64,000 nucleotides of DNA, from positions 310,001-374,000 of the forward strand of contig NZ_CP137852.1 in NCBI RefSeq assembly GCF_033547095.1. The letters are read 5' to 3'. This DNA is from Sediminicoccus rosea (lineage in GTDB: Bacteria; Pseudomonadota; Alphaproteobacteria; Acetobacterales; Acetobacteraceae). Each line of letters begins with the position of its first letter. Position 1 is the stretch's first letter. A program made the translations under genes and the position numbers. The notes under the pieces were generated by a model. That model worked only from the letters and a program-made list of their open reading frames with translations. It made no database searches and was not told where the DNA came from. Positions 1 to 10,573 of this stretch are shown here, in pieces.

Positions 1-181
1 GATCCCCGGCGGTGGTGGCCCGCATGGCCGCCGCCTCGGCCCCTGGGGCACCTCGCAGCCGATCCAGATCGGCGTGGCGACGCTGGCCAATCCCTCGGGC
101 ACCGGCGGGCTGAACGTGCCGCATGACCTGGCCGCCGGCACCACGGTCACCTGCCGGGTCCTGCACCGCTCGGGCGCCTGA
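1..181 (+). CDS. C-terminal end of an unidentified protein (5' truncated by window)
   Basis: The window opens inside a gene whose frame runs from base 2 to a TGA at 179-181, about 59 codons. Third codon positions are almost all G or C, which supports real coding. The visible tail is rich in Gly, Pro and Thr and ends in CRVLHRSGA. No domain is recognised, so no function is assigned. The start lies upstream of the window. Confidence 0.55.
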   Translation, partial: IPGGGGPHGRRLGPWGTSQPIQIGVATLANPSGTGGLNVPHDLAAGTTVTCRVLHRSGA

Positions 182-276
182 GTCCGGCCGGCCACCCCTC
201 CTCGGGATGAGTAGCCGCAAGGCGGCTCGTCCGAGCAGGTCGTCGCGCCACTTCCCCATCCCAGGCGCGGCGGCAA

Positions 277-314
277 CCCCGGCGGGGTGATCCCCCCCAT
301 TGGCCCCGCCGGGG
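277..314. terminator. Perfect 11-bp inverted repeat between convergent genes
   Basis: CCCCGGCGGGG (277-287) and CCCCGCCGGGG (304-314) are exact reverse complements separated by 16 nt. The repeat lies between the plus-strand gene ending at 181 and the minus-strand gene ending at 334. It would form a very stable hairpin on either strand. The following T-run is weak (CTGTTTCC), so a bidirectional terminator is likely but not textbook. Confidence 0.5.
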
Positions 315-333
315 GCCCTGTTTCCGGGCGGCC

Positions 334-693
334 TCAACCCATGCGGCACGAGGCGCCGAGGCCGCGCAGCAGCGTCTCGGGCGGCAGGCCGGCGGATTGC
401 TCCTCCGGCAGGCGGAGCGCGAAGACCGTCTGGCCCTGGCGCACCAGCATCAGCGGCAGGCCCATCTGCGGCCGCCCGCCGCCCGTCATCAGCACGGGCT
501 GCAGCAGGATCGCCTCGCCGGTGCGATTGGCGACGGCCACGCTGATGCCCGTCGCGGCGCGGCCCGGCGCGTGCTCATGCCATTTCGGGCTGACGGCCAG
601 CACCTCCACGCGGCCCCCGCACAGGGTGCTCGCGCCCAGGGCGGGGCCGGCGAGAAGGCAGGCGAAGGCCGAGAGGGCCAGAATGCGGCGCAT
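334..693 (-). CDS. Hypothetical exported protein, 119 aa
   Basis: The start MRRILALSAFACLLAGPALGA is a clear Sec signal peptide (basic n-region, hydrophobic core, A-x-A type cleavage near residue 20). The mature part of about 99 residues has two cysteines near its ends (STLCGG and GASCRM) that could form a disulfide in the periplasm. The middle looks beta-rich (ISVAVANRTGEAILLQPVLM). No family is recognised. It is a monocistronic minus-strand gene between the partial gene at the window start and ccmB, and it converges on the hairpin at 277-314. Confidence 0.6.
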   Translation of the reverse strand: MRRILALSAFACLLAGPALGASTLCGGRVEVLAVSPKWHEHAPGRAATGISVAVANRTGEAILLQPVLMTGGGRPQMGLPLMLVRQGQTVFALRLPEEQSAGLPPETLLRGLGASCRMG

Positions 694-769
694 GGGATCG
701 CTCCATCCAACTGAGAACGTTCCCGTCCTATGGGATGAAGGTTAACCGCCGCCTAAGCGCGGCCTGGCC

Positions 770-1420
770 TCAATCGCCGCGCAGCGCCGCCCCGGCGGCG
801 AGCGGCGCGAGCGGGGCCGCCAGCGCCAGGATCGCGGCTTCCAGCAGCAGGTAGGGGCGGGGCGGCAGGCCGCTCGCCGCCGCCTCGATGGCCGCCGCGC
901 CGAAGATCACCGCGGGGATGGAAAGCGGCAGGACCAGCAGCGGCAGCAGTACGCCGCCGCGCCTGGCACCCAGCGTCAGCGCCGCGCCCGCCGCGCCGAA
1001 GACCGAGAGGATGGCCGAGGCGAGGCCGAGCGCCAGCATCGCGGCGGGCCAGGCCTCGGTCGGCAGGTTGAGCAGCGCGGCCGCCAGCGGCGTGGCCAGC
1101 ACCAGGGGGATGCCCGTGGTGATCCAGTGCCCCAGCGCCTTCACCGCCGCGATGCCCGCCGGATGCAGGCCCGAGAGCAGGAGCTGGTCGAGCGAGCCAT
1201 CCTCCGCCTCCGCGCCGAACAGCCGGTCGAGCGGCAGCAGCGCCGCGAGCAGGGCGGCCGCCAGCAGCACGCCGGGAGCGAGGCGGGCCAGCAGCTCGGG
1301 CGAGGGGCCGACGCCGAAGGGGAACATCGCCGCCACCAGTACGAAGAACATCACGGCCGAGAGCGTATCGGCCGGGTGGCGGATGGCGAGGCGCAGCTCG
1401 CGGAGCAACAGCGCGATCAC
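770..1420 (-). CDS. ccmB: Heme exporter protein CcmB
   Basis: This is the membrane subunit of the CcmAB(CD) ABC transporter that drives release of heme-charged CcmE during System I cytochrome c maturation. The protein is 216 aa, normal for the family, starts VIALLLRELRLAIRHPADT, and has about six hydrophobic segments with the conserved DRLFGAEAEDGSLDQLLLSG region near residues 65-90. It starts at GTG 1418-1420, overlapping the ccmA stop (GTGA), so the two are translationally coupled. ccmC, ccmD and ccmE are not in the window. Confidence 0.9.
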   Translation of the reverse strand: MIALLLRELRLAIRHPADTLSAVMFFVLVAAMFPFGVGPSPELLARLAPGVLLAAALLAALLPLDRLFGAEAEDGSLDQLLLSGLHPAGIAAVKALGHWITTGIPLVLATPLAAALLNLPTEAWPAAMLALGLASAILSVFGAAGAALTLGARRGGVLLPLLVLPLSIPAVIFGAAAIEAAASGLPPRPYLLLEAAILALAAPLAPLAAGAALRGD

Positions 1421-2019
1421 AGCCGGAGCTCCCGTGCGTCGGGCAGCGGCAGGGGCAGGTGAGTCGCCGCCAGGATCATGCCGCCCGCGGCGCGATGCGC
1501 GGCGAAGAGCGGCCCGAGGCGCGCGACCGAGGCCGCGTCCAGCCCGACCGAGGGCTCGTCCAGCAGCCAGAGCCGGGCGGGCGCCAGGGCCAGCCGCGCC
1601 AGCGCCAGCCGCCGCTTCTGGCCGGAGGAGAGCACCCGCGCCGGCAGCTCGGCCAGCGGCGTGAGGTCCAGCGCCTCCAGCGCCGCCGCCACCTCGCCGC
1701 CCCAGAGGCGCGCGAAGAAGGAGAGGTTCTCGCGCGCCGTCAGCGCGGGCTTCAGCGCATCCTGGTGGCCGATGTAGCGCGTGCGCGCGCCATGCGCCGG
1801 CAGGTCCGCCAGACAATCGGCGCCATCCCAGGCCAGGCTTCCTTCCGCCGCCGGAATCAACCCCGCGAGCAGCCGCAGCAGGGAGGATTTGCCCGCGCCA
1901 TTGGCGCCGGTCAGCAGCAGGGCCTCGCCTGGGGAAACCGCGAAGGACAGGCCGGCGAAGACAAGGCGTTCCGACCGCCAACAGGCCAATTCTCGCGCTT
2001 CGAGCAGGGCGGCCTCCAT
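1417..2019 (-). CDS. ccmA: Heme exporter ATP-binding protein CcmA
   Basis: This is the ATPase of the CcmAB cytochrome c maturation transporter, about 200 aa. Walker A is GANGAGKSS (near residue 40), the signature is LSSGQKRRLALARL (LSSGQ in place of LSGGQ), and Walker B is LWLLDEPSVGLD. I chose ATG at 2017-2019 (MEAALLEAREL) because GGAGAG (2024-2029) sits a few bases upstream. An in-frame ATG 13 codons further upstream has no good ribosome site. The gene is divergent from acnA with about 56 bp between starts. Confidence 0.9.
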   Translation of the reverse strand: MEAALLEARELACWRSERLVFAGLSFAVSPGEALLLTGANGAGKSSLLRLLAGLIPAAEGSLAWDGADCLADLPAHGARTRYIGHQDALKPALTARENLSFFARLWGGEVAAALEALDLTPLAELPARVLSSGQKRRLALARLALAPARLWLLDEPSVGLDAASVARLGPLFAAHRAAGGMILAATHLPLPLPDARELRL

Positions 2020-2075
2020 GGACCTCTCCACAAGGCCATGCTTAAAAGCGCGGCGCAAGAGTGAGGAAGAAAATC

Positions 2076-4766
<2,691 letters not shown>

Positions 4767-4782
4767 TCGCGCCCTGGCCGGT

Positions 4783-4807
4783 GGCCGCGCGGCCTTACCG
4801 CGCGGCC
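4783..4807. terminator. Hairpin between acnA and the convergent CHAP gene
   Basis: GGCCGCGCGG (4783-4792) and CCGCGCGGCC (4798-4807) form a perfect 10-bp stem with a 5-nt loop. The stem lies 16 nt after the acnA stop and overlaps the last codons of the convergent CHAP gene (stop 4795-4797). There is no T-tract on either side, so this may be a bidirectional transcript end-stabilising hairpin rather than a canonical intrinsic terminator. Confidence 0.5.
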
Positions 4808-5319
4808 ATCTGCATCCGCGGCAGGATGAAGCCGTGCGCCGCGAAGACGGTGTTCCCGTAGTCGTTGATGCGCGGATACCAGACGCGGATCTGCGTCCAG
4901 TCATTGCCGGGCGAGACGTCGATCACCGGCTGGTCCTGCGCGATGCGCCCGCGCGCGGCACCGCTCGCCCAGTTCGCATGGTCCACCCGGATCTCCCGCG
5001 CGGAGACGACGCGCGAGACGACGGCCACATGGCCCGTCGGCAGGCGGCGGGTGCGCGCCAGCACGATGACGCTGCCCGGCGAGGGGCGCCGCGCGCGGGT
5101 GTAGCGCCCGGCCGCCGCATCCCACCATTGCCAGGCATCGCCACGCAGCTCGATGCCTGAGCGCGCGCGCGCATAGGGCACGCAGGAGAGCTGCATGTCC
5201 GGGCCCATCCCCGGCACGCCCGAGGGCGTGGGCGCGCGCGAAGTGCCGCAACCCGCCAGCGCGGATAGCGCGATCAGCCCCAACCAGCGCCGACGGCTGG
5301 CGTGGAAGACGCTCGTCAC
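4795..5319 (-). CDS. CHAP-domain lipoprotein (putative peptidoglycan amidase/peptidase)
   Basis: The 174-aa protein has a basic N-terminus and lipobox LSALAGC (Cys about residue 24), so it is probably a lipoprotein. The body fits a CHAP/NlpC-P60 papain-like fold: catalytic Cys in QLSCVPYARARSGI, the WQWWDAAAGRY segment, then the His in GHVAVVSRV and an HANW stretch. CHAP enzymes cleave amide bonds in peptidoglycan stem peptides, so a cell-wall role at the periplasmic face is expected. It is alone on the minus strand and convergent with acnA. Confidence 0.8.
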   Translation of the reverse strand: MTSVFHASRRRWLGLIALSALAGCGTSRAPTPSGVPGMGPDMQLSCVPYARARSGIELRGDAWQWWDAAAGRYTRARRPSPGSVIVLARTRRLPTGHVAVVSRVVSAREIRVDHANWASGAARGRIAQDQPVIDVSPGNDWTQIRVWYPRINDYGNTVFAAHGFILPRMQMAAR

Positions 5320-5397
5320 CTGTAGAAACCCCCAAAGCCGCCTCCCCCGAGGCAGCCGGATGATTTTACCGGAAACCGGCGTGCGAAAAAAGCGCGA

Positions 5398-6021
5398 TCA
5401 TTCGGCTGGCTGGAAGTCGAGCGCGAGGGGGCCGATCCCGGGGCCGATCCACTGCTCGGCATAGCCCACGGCGCCGCTCTCGCGCTCGGCCCAGAAGCGG
5501 TTCACCACGGGCGAGAGACCGGGGACGCGGCAGCGCTCCTCCACCAGGATGTAGCCATCCTCCGTCTCGGCCGCGCGCAGCCGGCAATCGAAGGAGAGGC
5601 CGAAGCGCATGCTGGCGGGGTCGCGCGAGGCGCCGGAGACATCCACGAGGCGCCGGGTTTCCGCCGTGCGCGTCAGCAGCGCGCGCGGGTCGGTCAGCGG
5701 GTCGGGGCCGTCGAAGCGGGTGGCCATCACCATCTGCGGCAGGCCGGCGGTCCCGACCACGCGCGCGCCATCCGTTGCCACCACCACGCCGCCGGGCGCG
5801 CGCCACATGCGCCGCGTGCCTTGCTGCTGGATCAGCACCGCGCTGGCGCGCCGCCGGCCGAGCGCGAGGCGCAGCACCTCGCCGCTCTCCTCCGCCTCGG
5901 CGCTCTCGATCTCGGCGATGGCCAGGCGGTCTGGCTCGCCGCCCGGCAGGAACCCGCCGAAGGTCGAATCGCTGGTGCAGCCGGCCAGGGCGAGGAGGGC
6001 GATGGGCAGGAAAGCGCGCAT
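5398..6021 (-). CDS. YjbF-family lipoprotein
   Basis: The 207-aa protein starts [19 protein letters not shown], a type II signal peptide with lipobox LAGC. The body has the pattern of YjbF/GfcB group 4 capsule lipoproteins: [26 protein letters not shown] followed by a DPL motif and a beta-rich C-terminus. YjbEFGH/GfcABCD proteins act in exopolysaccharide secretion, but no partner genes of that kind are nearby. I chose the Met before the signal peptide (cat at 6019-6021). The frame stays open further upstream, but that part reads as non-native. Confidence 0.65.
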   Translation of the reverse strand: MRAFLPIALLALAGCTSDSTFGGFLPGGEPDRLAIAEIESAEAEESGEVLRLALGRRRASAVLIQQQGTRRMWRAPGGVVVATDGARVVGTAGLPQMVMATRFDGPDPLTDPRALLTRTAETRRLVDVSGASRDPASMRFGLSFDCRLRAAETEDGYILVEERCRVPGLSPVVNRFWAERESGAVGYAEQWIGPGIGPLALDFQPAE

Positions 6022-6119
6022 GCCGGATGATGCGAACACGCCCCGGTTGTGTCGAGGGGATTTCGCCCTGCCGCGGGGAGGCTGGACGCACCGCCGCAAA
6101 AGCCGCAGAGAAACGCGCC

Positions 6120-7241
6120 ATGTCGCCCCTGAACACCGCCCGTCGCATCGTCGTGAAGATCGGATCCGCCCTGTTGGTGGAGCAGGCGGAGCCGCGCCGC
6201 GCCTGGCTCGAATCGGTCGCCGCCGACATCGCCGCCTTCCGCGCGCGCGGGACGGAGGTGGTGGTGGTCTCCTCCGGCGCCGTCGCCTTGGCGCGCGGCA
6301 CGCTCGGCCTCACCCGCAAGACGCTGCGCCTGGAGGAGAAGCAGGCTGCCGCCGCGGTCGGCCAGATCCGCCTCGCCGGCGCGTGGGAGCAGGCGCTGGC
6401 CGGCCAGGGGCTGCGCGCCGCGCAATTGCTGCTGACGCTGGAGGACAGCGAGGATCGCCGCCGCTACCTCAATGCCCGCGCCACGCTGGCCACGCTCGCC
6501 GAGCTCGGCTGCGTGCCCGTCATCAACGAGAATGACACGGTGGCGACGGCGGAGATCCGCTTTGGCGACAATGACCGGCTGGCCGCCCGCGTGGCCGAGA
6601 TGATCTCGGCCGATGCGCTGATTCTTTTCTCCGACATTGACGGCCTCTACACCGCCGACCCCCGCAAGGACCCCGCGGCCCAGCACCTGCCCGTGGTGGA
6701 ACGGCTGACGGATGAGATCATGGCCATGGGGGGCGAACCGCCTCCTGGCTATTCCTCCGGCGGCATGCGCACCAAGCTCATCGCGGCGCGCATCGCGACG
6801 GGGGCGGGCTGCGCCATGGCGATCGCGATGGGCCATGCGCCGCACCCGCTGAAGCGCCTCTCCGAGGGCGAGCGCTGCACCTGGTTCCTCGCCTCGCCCG
6901 AGGGGCGTACGGCGCGCAAGCGCTGGATCGGCGGCAGCCTGCAGCCGCTTGGCGTGCTGGTGGTGGATGCGGGTGCCGCGCGCGCGCTGCAGCGCGGCGG
7001 CTCCCTGCTGCCGGCCGGCGTGCGCGCCGTGAGCGGCGATTTCTCCCGCGGCGATCCGCTCAGCGTGCAGGACGAGGCGGGGCGCGAGCTGGCGCGCGGG
7101 CTTTCCGCCTATGACGCGGCGGATGCCGTGCGCATCGCCGGGCACCGCAGCGCCGAGATCGAGGCCATCCTCGGCTGGCGCGGCCGGGACGAGCTGATCC
7201 ACCGCGACGACATGGTGCTGGCCGAGCAGGAGACTCGCTGA
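6120..7241 (+). CDS. proB: Glutamate 5-kinase
   Basis: ProB phosphorylates L-glutamate with ATP in the first step of proline synthesis. At 373 aa it has the full family length: an amino-acid kinase domain ([11 protein letters not shown] at the N-terminus, [44 protein letters not shown]) and a C-terminal PUA domain from about residue 285. I chose ATG 6120 because the amino-acid kinase fold starts right after it. Its stop overlaps the uppP start (TGATG), so the two are co-translated. proA is not in the window. Confidence 0.95.
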   Translation: MSPLNTARRIVVKIGSALLVEQAEPRRAWLESVAADIAAFRARGTEVVVVSSGAVALARGTLGLTRKTLRLEEKQAAAAVGQIRLAGAWEQALAGQGLRAAQLLLTLEDSEDRRRYLNARATLATLAELGCVPVINENDTVATAEIRFGDNDRLAARVAEMISADALILFSDIDGLYTADPRKDPAAQHLPVVERLTDEIMAMGGEPPPGYSSGGMRTKLIAARIATGAGCAMAIAMGHAPHPLKRLSEGERCTWFLASPEGRTARKRWIGGSLQPLGVLVVDAGAARALQRGGSLLPAGVRAVSGDFSRGDPLSVQDEAGRELARGLSAYDAADAVRIAGHRSAEIEAILGWRGRDELIHRDDMVLAEQETR

Positions 7242-8032
7242 TGTTCAACGCCTTCCTGATGGGCGTGGTGGAGGGGCTGACCGAGTTCCTTCCCATCTCC
7301 TCCACCGGCCACCTGATCCTGCTGGGGGAGTTGCTGGATTTCCAGGGCCCGCCTGGCAAGGTCTTCGAGATCTCGATCCAGCTCGGCGCCATCCTCGCCG
7401 TCATCCTCGTCTTCTGGCGCAAGCTGTGGGACGTGGCCCGCGGCATGTGGAAGCCGCGCACGCCCGAGCGCTATTTCGCGGTGAACATCGCGCTCGCCTT
7501 CCTGCCGGCAATGGTGATCGGCGCCACGCTGCACGGCACCATCACGGCGCTGCTGTTCAACCCCTGGGTGGTCAGCATCGCGCTGATCGTCGGCGGCATC
7601 GCGATCATCGTGATCGAGCGCACCATTCGCGTGCCCACCATTCGCTCCGTGCCGGAGATCGGGCCGCTCGCCGCCATCCTCATCGGCTTCGGCCAGGCGC
7701 TGGCGATGATCCCGGGCACCTCGCGCTCGGGGGCGACCATCATCACCGCGCTGCTCTGCGGCGTGGACCGCAAGACGGCGGCGGAGTTCAGCTTCATCCT
7801 CGCGATCCCGACCATGCTGGCGGCGGCGGCCTATTCGCTGCTGAAGGCGCGCAACGAGCTCTCCCTGGAGGGAATCGGCCAGATCGGCATCGGCTTCGTC
7901 ACCGCCTTCGTCGTCGCGCTGGTGACGGTGCGCGCGGTGCTGGCGGTGATCAGCCGCATCGGCTTCACGCCCTTCGGCTGGTACCGCATCGTCATCGGCA
8001 CGGTGATGTTGGTCGCGCTCAGCCTGGGCTGA
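7241..8032 (+). CDS. uppP: Undecaprenyl-diphosphatase UppP (BacA type)
   Basis: This integral membrane phosphatase recycles undecaprenyl pyrophosphate to the monophosphate carrier for peptidoglycan and O-antigen synthesis. The protein is 263 aa with about 8 hydrophobic segments. Both signature motifs are present: EGLTEFLPISSTGHLIL near the N-terminus (the E-x3-E and PISSTGH motif) and PGTSRSGATI around residue 160. It overlaps proB by one base, so it is probably transcribed from the proB promoter. Confidence 0.95.
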   Translation: MFNAFLMGVVEGLTEFLPISSTGHLILLGELLDFQGPPGKVFEISIQLGAILAVILVFWRKLWDVARGMWKPRTPERYFAVNIALAFLPAMVIGATLHGTITALLFNPWVVSIALIVGGIAIIVIERTIRVPTIRSVPEIGPLAAILIGFGQALAMIPGTSRSGATIITALLCGVDRKTAAEFSFILAIPTMLAAAAYSLLKARNELSLEGIGQIGIGFVTAFVVALVTVRAVLAVISRIGFTPFGWYRIVIGTVMLVALSLG

Positions 8033-8117
8033 GCGCGCCCGCGCAACCGTGGCGGGCCATGCGGCGTTCTCCGTGGGATGGCAGCCAAGGGTGGCTGCCC
8101 CGCCGGAGGTTCCGACC

Positions 8118-8270
8118 ATGCGTCTCTCCCTTGCCGCCCTGCTTGCCCTGCCGCTGCTCGCGGCCTGCACCGTCAACAACCCGCCTGCCGCCACGCCCAT
8201 CGTCGTGCAGGAGCGGCCGGTGCAGCCCCAGGTGGTGATGCCGCCGCCCGTCGTCCTGCAGCGCTACTGA
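8118..8270 (+). CDS. Small lipoprotein, 50 aa
   Basis: The predicted protein starts MRLSLAALLALPLLAACTVNNPP, a lipoprotein signal with Cys at residue 17. The mature peptide is only about 34 residues, Pro/Val-rich, ending VLQRY. GGAGG at 8104-8108 is well placed before ATG 8118. Entericidin-like or spacer lipoproteins have this size, but no family match is claimed. It is immediately followed by another exported-protein gene on the same strand. Confidence 0.55.
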   Translation: MRLSLAALLALPLLAACTVNNPPAATPIVVQERPVQPQVVMPPPVVLQRY

Positions 8271-8286
8271 GCGGGTGGGGCGCGCG

Positions 8287-8724
8287 ATGCGAGCCTCCTT
8301 CATCCTGGCGGCGGGCCTTCTGGCCCTGCCCGCCGGGGCGCAACCCTGGCCCGGCCCCGGCGCCGCGGCGCCGCCGGACAGCATCGCCGAGCAGCAGCGC
8401 GAGATGCGGCGCCTGGGCGAGCCCTCCGTTCCCCTGCAGAACCGCGACAGCCGCCAGATTGACGCGCTGGGCGAGCTGGCCGGCCCGCGTGAATGGCTGA
8501 AGGAAGCACAGGTGGCGATCCGCGCGGGCCAGATCGGCCTGGCGAACGAGTTGCTCGAGCGCACGGCCACGCGCCTGTTGACCCGCAGCACCGACCCCGC
8601 CCGCGCCGGCGAGCCGATGCGCGACCCGCGCCTCGGCTATATCTCCGACGCCCGCCAGGCGCTGTTCCGGCGGGATCGTCGCGGGGCCGACGGGCTGATC
8701 GAGCTGGCGATCCAGGCCCCCTGA
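8287..8724 (+). CDS. Hypothetical exported protein, 145 aa
   Basis: MRASFILAAGLLALPAGAQP is a Sec signal peptide with a cleavage site after AGA. The mature part is helical and charged, with a segment (LAGPREWLKEAQVAIRAGQI) that resembles short TPR-like or helix-bundle proteins. Its C-terminus reads RRDRRGADGLIELAIQAP. The start is ATG 8287 with GGTGGGG upstream. It lies 16 nt after the small lipoprotein and probably shares its transcript. Function unknown. Confidence 0.6.
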   Translation: MRASFILAAGLLALPAGAQPWPGPGAAAPPDSIAEQQREMRRLGEPSVPLQNRDSRQIDALGELAGPREWLKEAQVAIRAGQIGLANELLERTATRLLTRSTDPARAGEPMRDPRLGYISDARQALFRRDRRGADGLIELAIQAP

Positions 8725-8813
8725 CGGGGCATGGACCGCCTGCCACAAAACTGTCACTCCCCAAGCGGCCGGGCTGCTTCTATGCGCTGTGACGACCAGC
8801 ATGGGGATTTCGC

Positions 8814-9158
8814 GTGGATATCAGCTTCGAGCAGTTGCCCTCGGGCGTCGCCGTCATCCGGCTCAAGGGCCGGCTGGACATCATGGGCGCGATGAAGATC
8901 GACGTGCAGTTTTCCGCCGTCACCGCCGCCAACCGGGCCGTGGTGGTGGATCTGGGCGGAGTCGAGTTCCTCGCCTCGATGGGCCTGCGCACGCTGATCA
9001 TGGGGGCCAAGTCCATGCGCAGCAAATCCGGCCGCATGGTGCTCTACCGCCCGATTCCCCTCGTCGAGGAGGTCCTGGTGACCAGCGGCACCACGACCCT
9101 CATCCCCATCGCGCATGACCTGGCCGAAGCGGAGGCCCAGGCCCAGGCCCAGGCGTGA
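8814..9158 (+). CDS. STAS-domain anti-anti-sigma factor
   Basis: The 114-aa STAS protein has the SpoIIAA/RsbV pattern: VAVIRLKGRLDIMGA at the first strand-turn, AVVVDLGGVEFLASMGLRTLI around the phosphorylatable Ser (Ser/Met in LASMGLR), and a C-terminal tail of Ala/Glu/Gln repeats (EAEAQAQAQA). Such proteins bind an anti-sigma kinase in partner-switching signalling. It starts at GTG 8814. Its stop overlaps the start of the HATPase gene downstream (GTGA), so the pair is coupled. Confidence 0.85.
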   Translation: MDISFEQLPSGVAVIRLKGRLDIMGAMKIDVQFSAVTAANRAVVVDLGGVEFLASMGLRTLIMGAKSMRSKSGRMVLYRPIPLVEEVLVTSGTTTLIPIAHDLAEAEAQAQAQA

Positions 9159-9559
9159 CCATCCGCGCGCTGCATCTCCGCGCCGAATTGGCGGAGATGC
9201 CGCGCCTCGCGGATTGGGTCGCGGCGCAGGCGCCCGGCCTCGGGCTGACGGAGCGGCAGCTTTACGCCATCCAGCTCTGCCTGGAGGAGGTGGTGGCGAA
9301 CCTCGTCATGCATGCCCGCCCCGCCACGGCGCGCGGCATCTCGGTCACGGTGCGGATCGAGCCGGCGCCGCTGCGCGTGACGGTGGAGGATGACGCCCTG
9401 CCCTTCGACCTGACGGTGGCCGCGCCGGCGGGCCCGCCCCCTTCCCTGGAAGCGGCGACGCCCGGCGGCCTCGGCCTCGGGCTGGTCACGGCCTATACCA
9501 CCGCGCGCGAATACCGGGCGGAGGCGGGGCGCAACCGGCTCGTGCTGCATTTCGGCTGA
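9155..9559 (+). CDS. HATPase_c_2 anti-sigma regulatory factor (RsbW-like serine kinase)
   Basis: The 134-aa GHKL-type ATPase has an N-box ALQLCLEEVVANLVMHA-like segment (residues about 40-56), an acidic VEDDALPFDL motif equivalent to the G1 box, and GGLGLGLVTAYT as the G2 box. The length and motif set match RsbW/SpoIIAB-like kinases that phosphorylate a STAS antagonist and bind a sigma factor or other target. It starts at GTG 9155, overlapping the STAS gene. No PP2C phosphatase or sigma factor gene lies nearby. Confidence 0.85.
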   Translation: MTIRALHLRAELAEMPRLADWVAAQAPGLGLTERQLYAIQLCLEEVVANLVMHARPATARGISVTVRIEPAPLRVTVEDDALPFDLTVAAPAGPPPSLEAATPGGLGLGLVTAYTTAREYRAEAGRNRLVLHFG

Positions 9560-9566
9560 GCCGAAG

Positions 9567-10517
9567 TCAGCCCCAGGCGTCGCGATGGAAGCGATACCCC
9601 TCGCCCTCGCGCGCGAGATGCCCGGTGGCCGGGAAGGGGAAATGATAGCCGGTGACGCGGATGCGGTCCGTCGCCGCCATGTCGAGGATGCGCCGCCGGC
9701 TGGCCCCTGCCGCCGCGCCGTCGAAGTCGAACAGCGAGGCATAGTCGGGGCGGCGGGCGAAGAGCTCGGGCCGGTGGGTGATGTCGGCCAGCACCAGGAA
9801 CTGCTCACCGCCATCGCTCACGCGGAACACGGTATGGCCGGGCGAATGGCCGAAGGCCGGCACGCTGGTGATGCCGGGCGAGACCTCGGCGCCCGGGGCG
9901 AAGCGGCGGATGCGGCCCTGATAGGGCGCGAAGCGGCGCGCGACATTGGCGAAGTTCACCCGCTGCCCCTGCGGGCTGCGGCTTTCATTCGCCGCATCGC
10001 TCCACCAGGCGAATTCCTCGGCGGCGATGGCGATCTCGGCGTTCGGGAAGGCGGCCGCGCCCTCGGCGGTGGTCAGGCCGTGGATATGGTCCTGGTGGCA
10101 ATGGGTGACGATGACGAGCCCGACGCGCGCGGGATCCAGCCCCGCCGCCGCCATGTTGGCACCAAGCCGCCCGGCGGTGGGCGTGAGCTGCCCGCCCGTG
10201 CCGGCATCGAAGGCGATGAGCAGCCGGCCCGTGTCCACGAAGGTGACGTTGTAGGGCCCGATGTAATGATCCGTCGGCAGGAAGGATTCCGCCAGAACGG
10301 CGCGCACCGTGTCAGCGGGCGCGTTCAGCACCAACCCCTCGATGTTGCGGCGGGCGAAGCCGTCCGAGATGGTGGTGACGGTGAAGCCGCCCACCCGGAA
10401 GCGGAACCAGCCCGGCGCCTGTGCGACCGGCGCGGTCGCTGGCGCCTGGGCCAGGGCGGGGGCCGCCGCGAGCAGGGCGGGCGCGGCGAGCAGGGGGCGG
10501 CGGCGCAGGGTCATCAT
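9567..10517 (-). CDS. Exported MBL-fold metallo-hydrolase
   Basis: The 316-aa metallo-beta-lactamase-fold protein has a signal peptide (LRRRPLLAAPALLAAAPALAQA, possibly Tat-like). The metal site is intact: THCHQDHIHG (HxHxDH), a later His in GHSPGHTVF, Asp in VLADITH, and a C-terminal GYHFPFPATGH. Two adjacent ATGs (10515-10517 and 10512-10514) follow GGAGGAA at 10520-10526; either could be used. The fold covers lactonases, sulfatases and alkyl-hydrolases, and the substrate cannot be told from sequence. It is monocistronic on the minus strand. Confidence 0.85.
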   Translation of the reverse strand: MMTLRRRPLLAAPALLAAAPALAQAPATAPVAQAPGWFRFRVGGFTVTTISDGFARRNIEGLVLNAPADTVRAVLAESFLPTDHYIGPYNVTFVDTGRLLIAFDAGTGGQLTPTAGRLGANMAAAGLDPARVGLVIVTHCHQDHIHGLTTAEGAAAFPNAEIAIAAEEFAWWSDAANESRSPQGQRVNFANVARRFAPYQGRIRRFAPGAEVSPGITSVPAFGHSPGHTVFRVSDGGEQFLVLADITHRPELFARRPDYASLFDFDGAAAGASRRRILDMAATDRIRVTGYHFPFPATGHLAREGEGYRFHRDAWG

Positions 10518-10573
10518 GGTTCCTCCCGTGTTGCGAGGGAGCATGAAACCGCGCGCCGCGCTGGTCCAGCGGT

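Noticed and set aside
182-276. Spacer between the first partial gene and the hairpin at 277-314
   Set aside because: Short CCGCAAGGCGG-type repeat noise only; no gene or site supported.
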